Numbered from the stretch's first letter, positions 25,442 through 35,908 are shown. The stretch: DNA of 64,000 nt from an uncultured Lentisphaeria bacterium (GCA_905197955.1 CAJKAR010000025.1:9394-73393); one strand, 5' to 3'. Numbers and translations: made by a program. Notes: generated by a model not told the origin, from the letters alone.

Positions 25442-28400
25442 CGGATCTTTGCTGTCCACAAGCCCCCTGCTCATCTGAAGAGACTTTTCGTAGCCTTTGA
25501 GTTTCGGCATCCGGCTGATCTCCAGATTGCCGTCGTTGTCGCTGACGGCAAGATTGAATCCGGGATTTACGGAATTATCGGGCCGGAACCCTTTGCAGAG
25601 GATCTCCCACGGAAGAGCCAGCTCGTAGAAGGTTGTTCCGTTCCGCCGTGTGACGGCGACTTCGGCACGGGAAAAATCCAACTTCTGCTCCAGAAGAGTG
25701 GTGCTGATCCGCGCCCCATGCTTTGTATCGCTGACCGCCAGTTCCAGAAGATCGCGGGCGGAAAGATTTTCCCGTTTTCCGGACATCACAAACAGAAGCT
25801 GGAGCGCATCGTTTGCCCAGTACATATTCGGCTGTTCATGCGGAATCCGATGGAGATCATCCGTCACTTCCGCCGCGATGTAGAAGAAGGAATCATCGTA
25901 CAGGAAGCGGACAACGGCACCCAGGTCGGCGGAATTCCGGATTTTCGCCTGATACAGCGAAACATGCTGCGCAGCTCCCAGCCGGATGCCGGGAAGATGG
26001 CGGAACTCCTCCGGATTCCCGTCGATGCGCGGCCGGCGTTCCGCCTTTCCGCAGAACAGAGGACGAATCTCATTGGAACGGATCCGTTCCCCGCCGACTT
26101 GAATTTCCGCCTGATACGCGGTCAGAGAGGTCCGATTGGTCCACGGGAAATCAAAAGAGCGTCTACCGCCGGAAGGAATCCGGAAGGCCCGCTTTTCCCC
26201 GGAAGGAGCAAGTGCCAGAGTGCCATTCAGTTCCGAGGAGGTGTCATTGAAAATCTCCACCGTCAGCACACCGTTCTTCCCGACTCTCAGCGAGACAGAA
26301 GGATTCTCCACCTTGATGCTCTTCAACGCGGCAATGAACTCCGTATCCGGAATATTTTTCGGATACAGATAGAGAGGTCCTTCACTCAGTGTCAGAAGAG
26401 TTTTCGCTCCGCCCCGCAGACGGATCGGCTCCCCGACCAGATTATACGCCTGAATCCGGTCGGAAGGAAGCGGCAGGACCGCATCGCGCGTCCGGTGATC
26501 CGGACGGTAGATCCAGAGAGCGGCAAAGAGCCCTCCGTTCTTGCGGAAGTAATATCCCTGGAGACCGTTTGCATCACGCTGTTCGAATTCGCCTTCCGGA
26601 ACGGAACCGGAAAGACGTCCGATCATGTTCGCAGTTGCGGGAAAAACCGTCTTCGGATAAATCCCGTTATCGGCGATCACAAAATGGTACATGCTGTTGC
26701 GGCTCGAGACCTTGCCGTTGTAGGGATAGAAGATGGCGTTTCTGACAAACATTCCGCTCCCGAACATCAGGATGTTGGAACGGACAATGTACTCCGCCTG
26801 CTGCAACTCCGTCACATAACGATCATAGAAAAGCGATTCCGCGTTGATGTCGTCATAGTAAAGGGAATCGGTGGCACCGCGTCCGCCTTCCGTTCCGTAA
26901 ATTTTCTTGTCCTTTCCCCGATTGTACTTCCGGATCAGTTCCGCGAACTTCCGCAAGGTCTCGTGGGAAACCGCCCGGTCACCGAGCTCATACGGGTGCA
27001 GGGAGATGAAATCCATGTAATCCAGCGTCCCATGACGGAAAAGCTCCTCCATTTTGGTTAGCAGCATTCCCTGATCCATCTTGTTTTCTCCGAGCGCACA
27101 GAAAACCGCATCCGGATTCCCATCCTTGATCCCCCGGTAAGCGGCCCGGATGATCCGGTCGGCGGCAGCGGCCTTCTGTTTCAGCGGAGATTTCAAATAC
27201 TCCGCAAAGGTCTCAAAACAGCGGATCTTCCCTTTGAAGCGCGACGCAAGTTCCCGATGATACTCATAGACATCCCGCTCGATTTCCGGAGTCACAATCT
27301 CTCCGCCCTCCGCATCCACTTTTGTGCCGGCGGGAAACGGAGCGTAATTGGTCAGCAGCGTTTCGAATCCGTACCGGCGGTTGAAATTCACTACATTCTC
27401 AATCATCTGCCACTGGGGATTCTCTTTTCTCCACTCCTTCGGGGCACGCGACTGATATCCGGTATGGTAGTTGACATTGAAACTCATGCCGAGACGCTTG
27501 TTCAACTCCAGAATATCCAGCAGATTCGGAGGATTATCCCCTTCGATCGGGCAGCCGCCGAAAAATTCGTTGCCTTTCAACTGTTTCAGATCGTCGATGA
27601 CAGAGGCGGAAACGGTACAGGTCTGCGTTTTCTGTCCGGGAGCCTCCAGCACCGCCGAAAGCGTACAGTGGCGAAGTCCCGCAGGAGCGGAAATCCGGAA
27701 AGAATCCCCCGATCCCGCATTCAGTTCCACCGTCTTTTCCCCCTTTGCGATCACATCCCGCCGATAGTTTTTCATCTCCCAGCGCAGAACGGAGCGCCGT
27801 TTTTCCGATGCATCATTGAAAAGTGCAACTTCAAATTCCGGAGTGCTTCCCGGAAGATAGAGACCATAACGGTTCCGCGGTTTCGCCGCAAACTGAACGA
27901 TGCCGTGCCCGCGGTATTCCGTCAGAGGGGCCCGCTGAAACTGAATGGCGTCGAATTGCAGATCCGCATCGTCCGCATTGGTGAAATTCAGTTCAAAACG
28001 ACCGGGAAACTTCTTCCCGTTCCATGTCTGATAGCAGGCAATGCGCGGCAGAGGAAGAACGTACCGTTTCCATCCGCCGGAAAGATTCACATGCCGGGAA
28101 TTCACCCGCAGAAGAGTCGGCTTCGAAGCCCACGCATAAAACGAAAGAACATAATCCTTCCCATCCTGAATCTGAAGCGGGAGGGAGCGAAGTGTCACAT
28201 AATTTTTTCTCCCGTTCCGTTCCACCTTAAGGACCTTTCCGCCATGAGGCGCATCGGGCGACGAGACAATCCGGAAAACACTCTCCGGATCGGGCAGTTC
28301 GACCTCTTTTCCGGAACGGTCATTCTCCGCACTGCGCTGCACCATCGGGAACCAGTCTTTCATTCCGAGCTCAAAACTGGAATTGAAAGCTCTGTTCAGT

Positions 28401-29152
28401 GCCGTTTCCGGAACCTCCCGGTAGTAAGACAGATAGTTCACCTCATAAGGATTCCGGCTGAGGATGTCGTGTCCGCGCACGACCCCATCCTTTGTCACAT
28501 TAACGGATGCCGGCGTCTCCGTCACGGAAACATCATCCAGAAACAGCTTCACCCGCTGACCGTGGAATGCTCTGTTGGAATGAATATCAATCATCCAGCC
28601 GGTCATGACCGCTCCGGGGAAACGTCCCGTCACCAGTTTGGCGACATCCTCGCTGAACACCATCCATCCTTCCGGATCCACCCCTCGACGGGTCAGACGC
28701 AGAGAGCCACCGCTCTTTTTCCCCGTTTTCGGATCCGGAAACTCGAAAATCACTCCAATGGAAAGCAGAATATCCGGCGGCAGGATCTCCGGATACACAT
28801 ATCCCGTCAGATACACCGGCCGGTTCAGAGGAATCCGGAGCGCCGGACTCTGAAACATACATGTTCCACCCCATTTTCCCGTACTCTTATCCACCGTGAC
28901 ATCCAGTACATAGGACATCACCCCGGAGTGCGATTTCTCTCCCTGCTCGGAAAGCCCCATCCGATGTACTTTCACATGTCCTTCCCGTTCAGCGGTCTTC
29001 AAATCCCCGATCCAGCGGGGGCCGAACGATCCGCGGAAGATCAGTTTGCCCAGCGCCTCGAAATCATTCTCATACAGGGGCCCTGCAAAAAGAGCAGTTG
29101 CAGAGGCAATGCCGGCGGCGATCCCGGAACAGATCCAGTTTCTACAATTCAT
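25406..29152 (-). CDS. Large secreted glycosidase with CBM9-like C-terminal domain (cassette B)
   Basis: 1248 codons with a signal peptide (GIAAGIASATALFAG, cleavage near residue 24). Residues 30-460 appear all-beta. A TIM-barrel-like region spans about residues 540-860: CFETFAEYL near 645 may supply the acid/base, and IYGTEGGRG near 750 fits a nucleophile Glu on a late strand, as in clan GH-A enzymes (GH5/GH39-like). DYMDFISLHPYELGD lies between them. After a beta domain, residues 1040-1248 resemble CBM9/DOMON (RPRIDGNPEEFRHLPG, FLYDDSFFYIAAEVTDD, FYELALPWEILC). It is the third gene of cassette B, 16 bases after the pseudopilin. The exact family and substrate need a profile search. Confidence 0.75.
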   Translation of the reverse strand: MNCRNWICSGIAAGIASATALFAGPLYENDFEALGKLIFRGSFGPRWIGDLKTAEREGHVKVHRMGLSEQGEKSHSGVMSYVLDVTVDKSTGKWGGTCMFQSPALRIPLNRPVYLTGYVYPEILPPDILLSIGVIFEFPDPKTGKKSGGSLRLTRRGVDPEGWMVFSEDVAKLVTGRFPGAVMTGWMIDIHSNRAFHGQRVKLFLDDVSVTETPASVNVTKDGVVRGHDILSRNPYEVNYLSYYREVPETALNRAFNSSFELGMKDWFPMVQRSAENDRSGKEVELPDPESVFRIVSSPDAPHGGKVLKVERNGRKNYVTLRSLPLQIQDGKDYVLSFYAWASKPTLLRVNSRHVNLSGGWKRYVLPLPRIACYQTWNGKKFPGRFELNFTNADDADLQFDAIQFQRAPLTEYRGHGIVQFAAKPRNRYGLYLPGSTPEFEVALFNDASEKRRSVLRWEMKNYRRDVIAKGEKTVELNAGSGDSFRISAPAGLRHCTLSAVLEAPGQKTQTCTVSASVIDDLKQLKGNEFFGGCPIEGDNPPNLLDILELNKRLGMSFNVNYHTGYQSRAPKEWRKENPQWQMIENVVNFNRRYGFETLLTNYAPFPAGTKVDAEGGEIVTPEIERDVYEYHRELASRFKGKIRCFETFAEYLKSPLKQKAAAADRIIRAAYRGIKDGNPDAVFCALGENKMDQGMLLTKMEELFRHGTLDYMDFISLHPYELGDRAVSHETLRKFAELIRKYNRGKDKKIYGTEGGRGATDSLYYDDINAESLFYDRYVTELQQAEYIVRSNILMFGSGMFVRNAIFYPYNGKVSSRNSMYHFVIADNGIYPKTVFPATANMIGRLSGSVPEGEFEQRDANGLQGYYFRKNGGLFAALWIYRPDHRTRDAVLPLPSDRIQAYNLVGEPIRLRGGAKTLLTLSEGPLYLYPKNIPDTEFIAALKSIKVENPSVSLRVGKNGVLTVEIFNDTSSELNGTLALAPSGEKRAFRIPSGGRRSFDFPWTNRTSLTAYQAEIQVGGERIRSNEIRPLFCGKAERRPRIDGNPEEFRHLPGIRLGAAQHVSLYQAKIRNSADLGAVVRFLYDDSFFYIAAEVTDDLHRIPHEQPNMYWANDALQLLFVMSGKRENLSARDLLELAVSDTKHGARISTTLLEQKLDFSRAEVAVTRRNGTTFYELALPWEILCKGFRPDNSVNPGFNLAVSDNDGNLEISRMPKLKGYEKSLQMSRGLVDSKDPSFALTLFFEQK

Positions 29153-29168
29153 TTGTCACATCCTTTCA

Positions 29169-29879
29169 TCAGAGCTGCCAGGGATTCAGACTGCCACCCT
29201 CGGGCCAGCCGAGAATATAGACCCCGCTGCGTTTCACTGTCAGCGAAGAGTAAAGAACCGTTTCAACATGTCCGTCCACAAATGCAACATTGGTCTTCAG
29301 GCCGTGCCGCTTGAATTTCTCCGGCGGATACGTACTCATGTAACTGGGCGTAACGGCATCGTATTTCCCGCCGGCAAGGTCCATCATATATCCGGCAACG
29401 GAGGGGAGACGGCATTTGGAAAGACGTTTCATCGTATTTCTGTCGCACCAGGAAAGTTTTGCACCCATACGGTTTGTCCACGCATAATTCGACATCAGCA
29501 TCTTCGGGACATCGGCGCTCACAAAGACCTCGTCCGGCGCAGCCGGGCACCGGTAAACCGGATTCGCCGGATTGTCCCACACGATATCCTTCCCCGTATA
29601 CCGGTGAGTCGCATACAGCCACGAATAATCAAGAAAACGATAATTCGGCGCCGGATTCAGATAATTATCGTTGTAGGTCGGAGGCATAAAGTCGTCGTTG
29701 TCCCCGGCATACTGAATGCTCATCAAAGCAATATTCTTCTGATTGGACGCGCAGGAAATCACCTGCGCCTTCGCTCTGGCGGAATTCAGCGCCGGCAGAA
29801 GCAATCCGGCCAGAATCGCAATGATTGCAATTACCACAAGGAGCTCTATCAGTGTAAAGTTTTTGATCTGCTGTTTCAT
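29169..29879 (-). CDS. H-X9-DG pseudopilin (cassette B)
   Basis: 236 codons from the ATG at 29879, with AAGG 8 bases upstream; a GTG three codons earlier lacks room for a ribosome site. N-terminus KQQIKN then FTLIELLVVIAIIAIL with Glu at mature position 5 and Asn before the Phe. The exported domain has a Tyr/Asn-rich middle and the motif His-GLKTNVAFV-Asp-Gly near residue 200. It ends NPWQL. It is 28 bases after the LacI regulator and 16 bases before the glycosidase, probably one transcript. The family role is unsettled; see the cassette finding. Confidence 0.88.
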   Translation of the reverse strand: MKQQIKNFTLIELLVVIAIIAILAGLLLPALNSARAKAQVISCASNQKNIALMSIQYAGDNDDFMPPTYNDNYLNPAPNYRFLDYSWLYATHRYTGKDIVWDNPANPVYRCPAAPDEVFVSADVPKMLMSNYAWTNRMGAKLSWCDRNTMKRLSKCRLPSVAGYMMDLAGGKYDAVTPSYMSTYPPEKFKRHGLKTNVAFVDGHVETVLYSSLTVKRSGVYILGWPEGGSLNPWQL

Positions 29880-29907
29880 TTCCGACACCTTCCCTCTTTC
29901 TTTCTGT

Positions 29908-30903
29908 TCATAAATCCACCTCGGAATTGATGTTTTTCACGGTATTGTTGATGACCAGCTTCGGCCGGATCAGCGTATGCACCGGATTGCCCGCCGTATC
30001 CAGCGGACGATGCAGAATATAGTATTTTCCCCAGGCGACCAGCTGTTCCGGTTCAAATACAATGGAATCGAGCGGGAACAGCTCTCCCGGCAGCGCCGAC
30101 TGAATGTGAGAATCCTTCGGGCGATTGTAACAAATCAAACTCACATCTTCCGGGATCCGGATTCCGCATCCGGATGCGTAATAAGGCAGATAATAGGCAA
30201 TACCGCCCATCGTACAGAAAATAGCGGTCGGCAGCTTCTTGACAGAGGAAAAATATCTGCTCCAGAACACGGGAGCATCATCTTTTCCGGGAACGAATTC
30301 CAGGAAATCGACCTGGCACTCCGGATTCAGGAACAGCATTTCCGCTTTGAAACTCTTATAACGATCCACATGATTCGGCTGATCCAGAGCAGAAGCAACG
30401 AGAACATGACGATGCCCATTTGCATACAGATGCCGCGCCGCCATGGCTCCGCCGAGGTAGTCATCGGAATCAATTGCGACATCACCGCAGTCACCGCCCA
30501 GAATATTGATCACGACACAGTCCGGATTTGCGAACTTGATCTCATCAATCAGCCTCTGTCGCGGAAAGGAGCACATTACAACAACCGAAGCCTCGGAAAC
30601 CGCCGCCATAAACCGTTCCCGATTGACCGTATGATCGGTCGGAATGCATTTATAATCCTGCATGGAAAGCGACTGCATCAGCTGAATGCCGATCCGCTCC
30701 GTAAATTCATTTTTGCTGATATCGAATACGATATTTTCGCTTTTCCGCTGTCCGGCGCAAACATATCCGTAGCGGTTCAAAGCATTCACCACCTTTTTCC
30801 GAGTGGAATCCGAAACAGCGCCGTTGTTGTTCATCACCCGGTAAATTGTCCGAACATTGACACCGACTTCGTCTGCGATTGTCTGAAACTGAATCCTGTT
30901 CAT
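29908..30903 (-). CDS. LacI-family regulator (cassette B)
   Basis: 331 codons from the ATG at 30903, with GAGGTG 11 bases upstream; an in-frame TTG three codons earlier is possible. The HTH is IQFQTIADEVGVNVRTIYRVMNN. The effector domain follows with VVVMCSFPRQRLIDE, VVINILGGDCGDVAIDSDDYLGG and IRIPEDVSLICYNRP. It leads cassette B and has a good promoter of its own (30933-30961), preceded by an inverted repeat (30990-31011), so autoregulation is likely. Confidence 0.88.
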   Translation of the reverse strand: MNRIQFQTIADEVGVNVRTIYRVMNNNGAVSDSTRKKVVNALNRYGYVCAGQRKSENIVFDISKNEFTERIGIQLMQSLSMQDYKCIPTDHTVNRERFMAAVSEASVVVMCSFPRQRLIDEIKFANPDCVVINILGGDCGDVAIDSDDYLGGAMAARHLYANGHRHVLVASALDQPNHVDRYKSFKAEMLFLNPECQVDFLEFVPGKDDAPVFWSRYFSSVKKLPTAIFCTMGGIAYYLPYYASGCGIRIPEDVSLICYNRPKDSHIQSALPGELFPLDSIVFEPEQLVAWGKYYILHRPLDTAGNPVHTLIRPKLVINNTVKNINSEVDL

Positions 30904-30932
30904 TGGCTGCAAATCACCTCAACTTTGTATTA

Positions 30933-30961
30933 ATTATACGATATTCCGGAACCGGATTCAA
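30933..30961 (-). promoter_or_regulatory. Promoter of cassette B with upstream inverted repeat
   Basis: On the minus strand: TTGAAT (30956-30961), 17-base spacer, TATAAT (30933-30938). An inverted repeat AATTGTC (30990-30996) and GACAATT (31005-31011) lies upstream of the -35 and is an operator candidate. Confidence 0.75.
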
Positions 30962-31105
30962 GAGGAGAAAGACAATTCCAGCAAACAAAAATTGTCCGAT
31001 TTGCGACAATTCCACAACCAAAAAGTCGCGAATGAAATTTCTTCGGCTTTCAGCCCCTCTCCGCACCGAGACTCTATTCTCTCCTGTTCCAGAAGAGCTC
31101 ATTAC

Positions 31106-31142
31106 AAAAAAAAACCGGAACCCGCTCTTCAACGAGTTCCGG
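31106..31142 (-). terminator. Intrinsic terminator of cassette C
   Basis: CCGGAAC (31115-31121) pairs with GTTCCGG (31136-31142), and the minus strand continues with nine Ts. It separates cassette C from cassette B. Confidence 0.88.
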
Positions 31143-31172
31143 CAAAAGATTTTCAATTCGTTTTCGGATGAT

Positions 31173-34100
31173 TCAGTCGGTATACCCGACCGCGACATCA
31201 GAAACACTCAAAAACGATTCTGTCGGCCAGTTCCACGAAAGCCCCCGCCAAAACACCGGAATGGTATGACGATGCCAGAGCTCAATCGTATTCTCCTCTC
31301 CCGCCTTTACCAGATCCGTAATGTTGATGATCGTTCGGTTTCCCCATGGGACAAAACCGCCCATGTTCCTGTTCCGGTCGTTCAGAACCACCGCTGCAAT
31401 GTTGATCTCCGGCACGACAACACGAAGCCAGATGTTTTTTCCTTTCCATTCCGCAGGGATACGGAAGGTCCGCCGCAGAAAACGCCCATGGATTTTTCCC
31501 GGAATCTTTGCAGGAATCCCTGTCAGGAAATCCTTTTTAAGACAGGTCCAGCTGCCATTCAATGAATATTCCCCGTCGAACTTCATTTCGGGCTCCATCC
31601 AGATGCTGTCGCAAAGTCCAGCGGCAGGCGTCGTGCCGCCTGTGACTTTCACTGCCAGAAGATTCTCCCCATCGGGATTCAGAAGCTCCGTCACATCTGC
31701 ACTCTGGGCTGCAAGCAGTTCCCGATGCTGCGCAGGGGCATCATAAAACCGGAAACGTCTGTTGTTCAGGTAAAACTCCGCCTGATCATGAATCGCCGTG
31801 TGAAGGAAATGAAACACAATCCTCCGTCCTTTCCAGCTTGGCGGAATCCGGAACGTTCTGCGGTAAAGAGCCGTTCCACGATAATTGGCTAATTCCGGGA
31901 AAAGAATCTTCCAGGACCCGTTGGCGGAATTCTTCCAGGAAGAATCATCGAAATTGCTTTTGCGCCATGCATCGGTAGAGGAAATCCGATTTTCCCGATC
32001 CGAAGTAAACTTCCAGCGGTCGAAAGAGAGAACATCAGAAACCGGTTCCCGGAGATACGGCAGCTTGATTTCCGGTCCCTGTTTCCAGTATTTGACTTTC
32101 TCGCCCCACCAGGTGACAAGAGCCTCCGAAACCGTCACCGGCCGGGCAACGGAAAAGATCCGGGTCTGGTATTTTTCAAACGCAACATCCGGCAAAGTTA
32201 AAGTTCCATTGGAAAAGGTGAAATGAACCTCCTTCCCCGTCAGAGCATCCATTACTTTTGCCGGCCGGAAAGAAAGGGCACAGGAGAGCGTCGAACGTAC
32301 TTGAAACGGTTCGTTCTCCGCCATGTTGACAGCGATCAGCCAGTTTTCGAGTCCGTTTTTCGTGACGGCTTTCCGTACCCAGATGCGTTCCGAATCCGCA
32401 TCGGAAGTTTTCCGTGCGCCGAGATCGGAAAGCATCTCTTCCAAAATCCGATTCCGTCCGCCGGGCAGCCATTTGCCCTGAACGTCGCGGGCATCGCGCC
32501 AGAAGGAAGCTCCAAGCGTAACGATCCGCCCCTTGCCGATTTTTCTTACGCCGACCGCCGGATTCCCCTGCTTCGACCAGACCGCGATTACTTCCGCATC
32601 CGGTGCCGTCTTCTCCAACAGGACCCCGCGCGCGGTCTGAATATTCTTCCAGTCGCGGGCACTGCCGTTTCCGTTCATCGTCTTTCCCGCCCAGCGTCGG
32701 AACAGGGAGGGAGAATCGGCGAAACGGATGGTTCCCTGCGCATTGAAAGCGGCGGTCCGGAAGCCGGAGAGTTCGGAAATCGGATAGACATTCTGCTCCA
32801 GATCGGTATGCCGTCCTGTTTCCGGCAGGACAACGAACGTTCCGCCGTTCCGGACATATTCCCGGATCAGGTCGATTGTTTTGGAATTCATCACGTCGCT
32901 TCCGGCATCAATAATCAGCGGATACGCGGACGCGATTCCGTTTTCGAGTTCCTGCTCGGTCATCATGGCGGCTTCGAAATGAGCGGACTGAATCTCGCCG
33001 CGGCCGATATTCCAGTTCCACGGGGCAGAGGATCCGAGAAGGAAACTGTCGGTGGTCCCAAGAAGTCCGATTTTCGGCTGCTCCAGAAGATAGCGCCCAA
33101 TCAGACGAATCAGCGACGCCCGTTTGGTCAGATGCCCCTTCTCCGATTCAAACTTCATATACTGTTCAATATCCATAAAAATCGAAGTCGCAGAACAGCC
33201 ATGAAAAAAAAGAATTCCAAAATTACGGTCAAAACGATCCGTCGTCGTTACCGGTCCGCTGGGCTCACCGATAAAATAGAAGCCGTACTGCTGTCCGCGA
33301 TCCGGAAGCGCCGGATAGAAAAAACCATCCGTGGAAGTGCTCTGCATCGCGATGCCCTGCTCGCCGAAAAACGGAGCGAGCGCCGTCATGATCGGAGTAT
33401 CCGCTCCGGAAAGCGACATCGGACGGTTCCGGTCGATCGCACGGGCCGTGGAAAACATTGCACGATTTCTCTCCACAATCCGATCCGTCTGAAAACGCAG
33501 AGAATCCACATAGCGGGCATTGATGTGCGCCTCCGGATAAGGATAGTTCCGCGCAGGAAGTTCCGAGAGACAAATCGGTCCGTGAATTCTTCCATCGCTG
33601 CGTCCATCCGGAGTCTGGATCACGATGACATCGCTTCCATCCCCTTTCAGAGTTCCGGCAGGAAGCTGGAATCCTAGTTGTTTCGTCGCAGTAGAATAGG
33701 CGGGTTCCGTCTGAAATTTTCTTCCGTTGATCCAGGCGGTCAACCGGTTTGCATCATAAGTGTGAACCGCAGCCTTCAGATAAAGAACTCTGTTTTTCCG
33801 CTCCAGAACCCAGGAACTTTTCGGGAGAGTGAGCTTGTAATAGCCGGATCCGCTGTCAATGAAGTTGCATCGATGCGAAGGAGCCATCGTAACAGGAACC
33901 CATGCGGTACCATCATCCGGCGGAGGAAGTTCCCGGCAGTTTTTCGGGGTCTTCCTCCAGAGCCAGGTACGATCGCTCAGCAGCAGACGATCCTTTTCCC
34001 AATCCCCGCCGATCAGATCCATCAGCTGGACAGGTTTGACCTCGTTCCATGATCGGAAGGCATTCGGATTTCCGGTCCACCGCAGAGACAGTTCCCGTAG

Positions 34101-35084
34101 AGTGTAATGCTGTTTCAGCCATTCGATCTGAGCTTGAAGTCCCTCTTCCGATGCATCCCAGAGCACGCCGAACATCCCCATGCTGAGCTGATCGCCAATC
34201 GGTTTCCCGCAGTAGAGCTGCCAGCCTCCGAGCGCAGGATGGTTCACATAATGTTCCATCACCTGCTTCTGGAACGCAAGAACAGGAGATGTCTCCGGCG
34301 GAAATCCGGGACCGTCATTGTCAAAGAATATGCCGTCCACCCCCGGAATCCAGTTGGTAACGATTGTGGATCTCTGCGGTTTCGCGGTCTTTTCCGGATT
34401 CCGGTTAAAAATCCAGAGCGGCAGCTTTCCGCCGAACGTGGGACAAAGCGTCAGAATTCCATCAGCTTTCCGAGCCTCCTCCAATTCATAATCAAACGGC
34501 AGAAACGGGATCAATCCCGGCCCTTTCGTCTCAGCAATGGAAAGTCCATGTGTCACAAATCCCTCTATTCCGAATTTTTTGGCAAACGGCCAGTGCTTTT
34601 CCAAACCAAGACCGAGCAGGGAACGCATCGGCGATTTGTAGAACTTCAGAGCCCGCAGATCGTAATAATCCAGATATCCGGGATAAGGACGAACAGATGG
34701 AAACTTCAGATCCGTTTGCTGCAACTGTGTTTCCAGCGTCTTAGAGGAATCCGCATCAAGCACAACCACGACATTCCCCCGCCGCCCGACAACCGCACAG
34801 CGTCCGGAAGCAAACCGGAAAGCCGGAATTTTTCCGGACGGCACAGCAAGCTCGATCCGCTCCGCCGAAAGCGCCCCGAGTCCTGCAAGATCCCGATTCA
34901 ATTTCGCAAAAAGAATATCGGCTTTTTCCGGCGATTCGCAGAGGAATTCCGCCTGATTTGTTCCGAATGATGCCTGAACTGTTCCATATCCCCGCAATCT
35001 GACGGTCTCCGCGGCAAGCGGCGCCGTCCAAAGCGCACATGCTGTTCCAAGAATCAGAAACCAGCGTTTTTTTAGTATTTTCAT
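31173..35084 (-). CDS. Very large secreted glycosidase, beta-galactosidase-like (cassette C)
   Basis: 1303 codons from the ATG at 35084, with GGAG 8 bases upstream; the frame is open 11 codons further. The signal peptide ends near LAAET. Residues 60-320 are a barrel-like N-terminal region (GLEKHWPFAKKFGIEGFVTHG, GVDGIFFDNDGPGFPP). Residues 640-870 look like a Rossmann-type beta-galactosidase trimerisation or glutaminase-like domain (YPLIIDAGSDVMNSKT, VRNGGTFVVLPETGRHTD). Residues 1040-1300 hold two jelly-roll units of the GH2 sugar-binding type (SSWKN, GTALYRRTFRIP, LRRTFRIPAEWKGKNIWL). The architecture suggests an exo-acting glycosidase outside the cytoplasm. I cannot name catalytic residues with confidence. 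It is the third gene of cassette C and followed by a terminator. Confidence 0.72.
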   Translation of the reverse strand: MKILKKRWFLILGTACALWTAPLAAETVRLRGYGTVQASFGTNQAEFLCESPEKADILFAKLNRDLAGLGALSAERIELAVPSGKIPAFRFASGRCAVVGRRGNVVVVLDADSSKTLETQLQQTDLKFPSVRPYPGYLDYYDLRALKFYKSPMRSLLGLGLEKHWPFAKKFGIEGFVTHGLSIAETKGPGLIPFLPFDYELEEARKADGILTLCPTFGGKLPLWIFNRNPEKTAKPQRSTIVTNWIPGVDGIFFDNDGPGFPPETSPVLAFQKQVMEHYVNHPALGGWQLYCGKPIGDQLSMGMFGVLWDASEEGLQAQIEWLKQHYTLRELSLRWTGNPNAFRSWNEVKPVQLMDLIGGDWEKDRLLLSDRTWLWRKTPKNCRELPPPDDGTAWVPVTMAPSHRCNFIDSGSGYYKLTLPKSSWVLERKNRVLYLKAAVHTYDANRLTAWINGRKFQTEPAYSTATKQLGFQLPAGTLKGDGSDVIVIQTPDGRSDGRIHGPICLSELPARNYPYPEAHINARYVDSLRFQTDRIVERNRAMFSTARAIDRNRPMSLSGADTPIMTALAPFFGEQGIAMQSTSTDGFFYPALPDRGQQYGFYFIGEPSGPVTTTDRFDRNFGILFFHGCSATSIFMDIEQYMKFESEKGHLTKRASLIRLIGRYLLEQPKIGLLGTTDSFLLGSSAPWNWNIGRGEIQSAHFEAAMMTEQELENGIASAYPLIIDAGSDVMNSKTIDLIREYVRNGGTFVVLPETGRHTDLEQNVYPISELSGFRTAAFNAQGTIRFADSPSLFRRWAGKTMNGNGSARDWKNIQTARGVLLEKTAPDAEVIAVWSKQGNPAVGVRKIGKGRIVTLGASFWRDARDVQGKWLPGGRNRILEEMLSDLGARKTSDADSERIWVRKAVTKNGLENWLIAVNMAENEPFQVRSTLSCALSFRPAKVMDALTGKEVHFTFSNGTLTLPDVAFEKYQTRIFSVARPVTVSEALVTWWGEKVKYWKQGPEIKLPYLREPVSDVLSFDRWKFTSDRENRISSTDAWRKSNFDDSSWKNSANGSWKILFPELANYRGTALYRRTFRIPPSWKGRRIVFHFLHTAIHDQAEFYLNNRRFRFYDAPAQHRELLAAQSADVTELLNPDGENLLAVKVTGGTTPAAGLCDSIWMEPEMKFDGEYSLNGSWTCLKKDFLTGIPAKIPGKIHGRFLRRTFRIPAEWKGKNIWLRVVVPEINIAAVVLNDRNRNMGGFVPWGNRTIINITDLVKAGEENTIELWHRHTIPVFWRGLSWNWPTESFLSVSDVAVGYTD

Positions 35085-35104
35085 TTGTTTCTCTCCAGAT
35101 ATAA

Positions 35105-35908
35105 TTATTTTTCGCAATAAAAAAAGCTGCCATTGGAATAATTGGAAGCATTGGGCAGTTCCGCCCCGGAATACCAGGTACCCTTGGATTCAAAGAACTT
35201 TCCGTTCCCGGTGTGGCCGTCTGCAAAAAGGACATTTGCACGCAGAAGATGGGCAAAACGGACCTTCTCCCCGGCATTGTTCTGACGGGTGTTCGCCCAG
35301 ACATAGTAGGACATATCCATGGTAAGAAACAATTTCGAAGGAGAGTGCCATTTCTCCGATTTATTCCCGAACGGACGCCCCTGTCCATAAATGGGACCTT
35401 GACTGCCGGACATGGTATTATGCCCGTTGGCTCCGTAACTGGAAAATTCCTCTCCATCGCCGGAATATCCGGGATTCAGCATCTTCTCATTGGAAGGACA
35501 GCCAAAAATGCCGAACCGTTTTTCTGCCACTCCCAGTCCCGGGGTCCAGCGCAGTTTTTTGTCGATCCCCATGTGCTTGGCCAGCTGATAGGTCCACGGC
35601 ATTGATCCGGCTCCGTCGCCGAGATCATCCTGCACCAGCATCATCCAGCCATCGGAAGTCGATAAATACATCATAAATGCCGTCCCCTGCTGACGAAGAT
35701 GATTGAGACAGGAAACACTCCTTCCTTTCTCCCTTGCACTGTGCAGCGCAGGCAGGAGAAGTGATGCTAAAATTGCTATAATTGCAATCACAACAAGAAG
35801 TTCTATCAAAGTAAAATTTCGTTTTCTCATCAGATCCGATACATCCTCCGTTTCTCTTTGCTTCATAACAGTTTCTCCTTGCTTCATGACAGTTTCTCCT
35901 TGCTTCAT
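35105..35908 (-). CDS. H-X9-DG pseudopilin with repeated start sites (cassette C)
   Basis: 267 codons if the first ATG (35908) is used. The leader is the heptad MKQGETV, MKQGETV, then MKQRETE, encoded by the 21-bp tandem repeat at 35851-35922; each unit contains a ribosome site followed by ATG. The conserved part begins MRKRN then FTLIELLVVIAIIAIL, with Asn before Phe and Glu at mature position 5. Near residue 235 is the His-LLRANVLFA-Asp-Gly motif. The start overlaps the upstream regulator stop by 4 bases. Which of the in-frame ATGs is used is open; a later one gives a normal short prepilin leader. Confidence 0.85.
   Translation of the reverse strand: MKQGETVMKQGETVMKQRETEDVSDLMRKRNFTLIELLVVIAIIAILASLLLPALHSAREKGRSVSCLNHLRQQGTAFMMYLSTSDGWMMLVQDDLGDGAGSMPWTYQLAKHMGIDKKLRWTPGLGVAEKRFGIFGCPSNEKMLNPGYSGDGEEFSSYGANGHNTMSGSQGPIYGQGRPFGNKSEKWHSPSKLFLTMDMSYYVWANTRQNNAGEKVRFAHLLRANVLFADGHTGNGKFFESKGTWYSGAELPNASNYSNGSFFYCEK

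Noticed and set aside
27257..29314. 685-codon open frame opposite the cassette B glycosidase
   Set aside because: Antisense shadow; the glycosidase has a signal peptide and domain structure.
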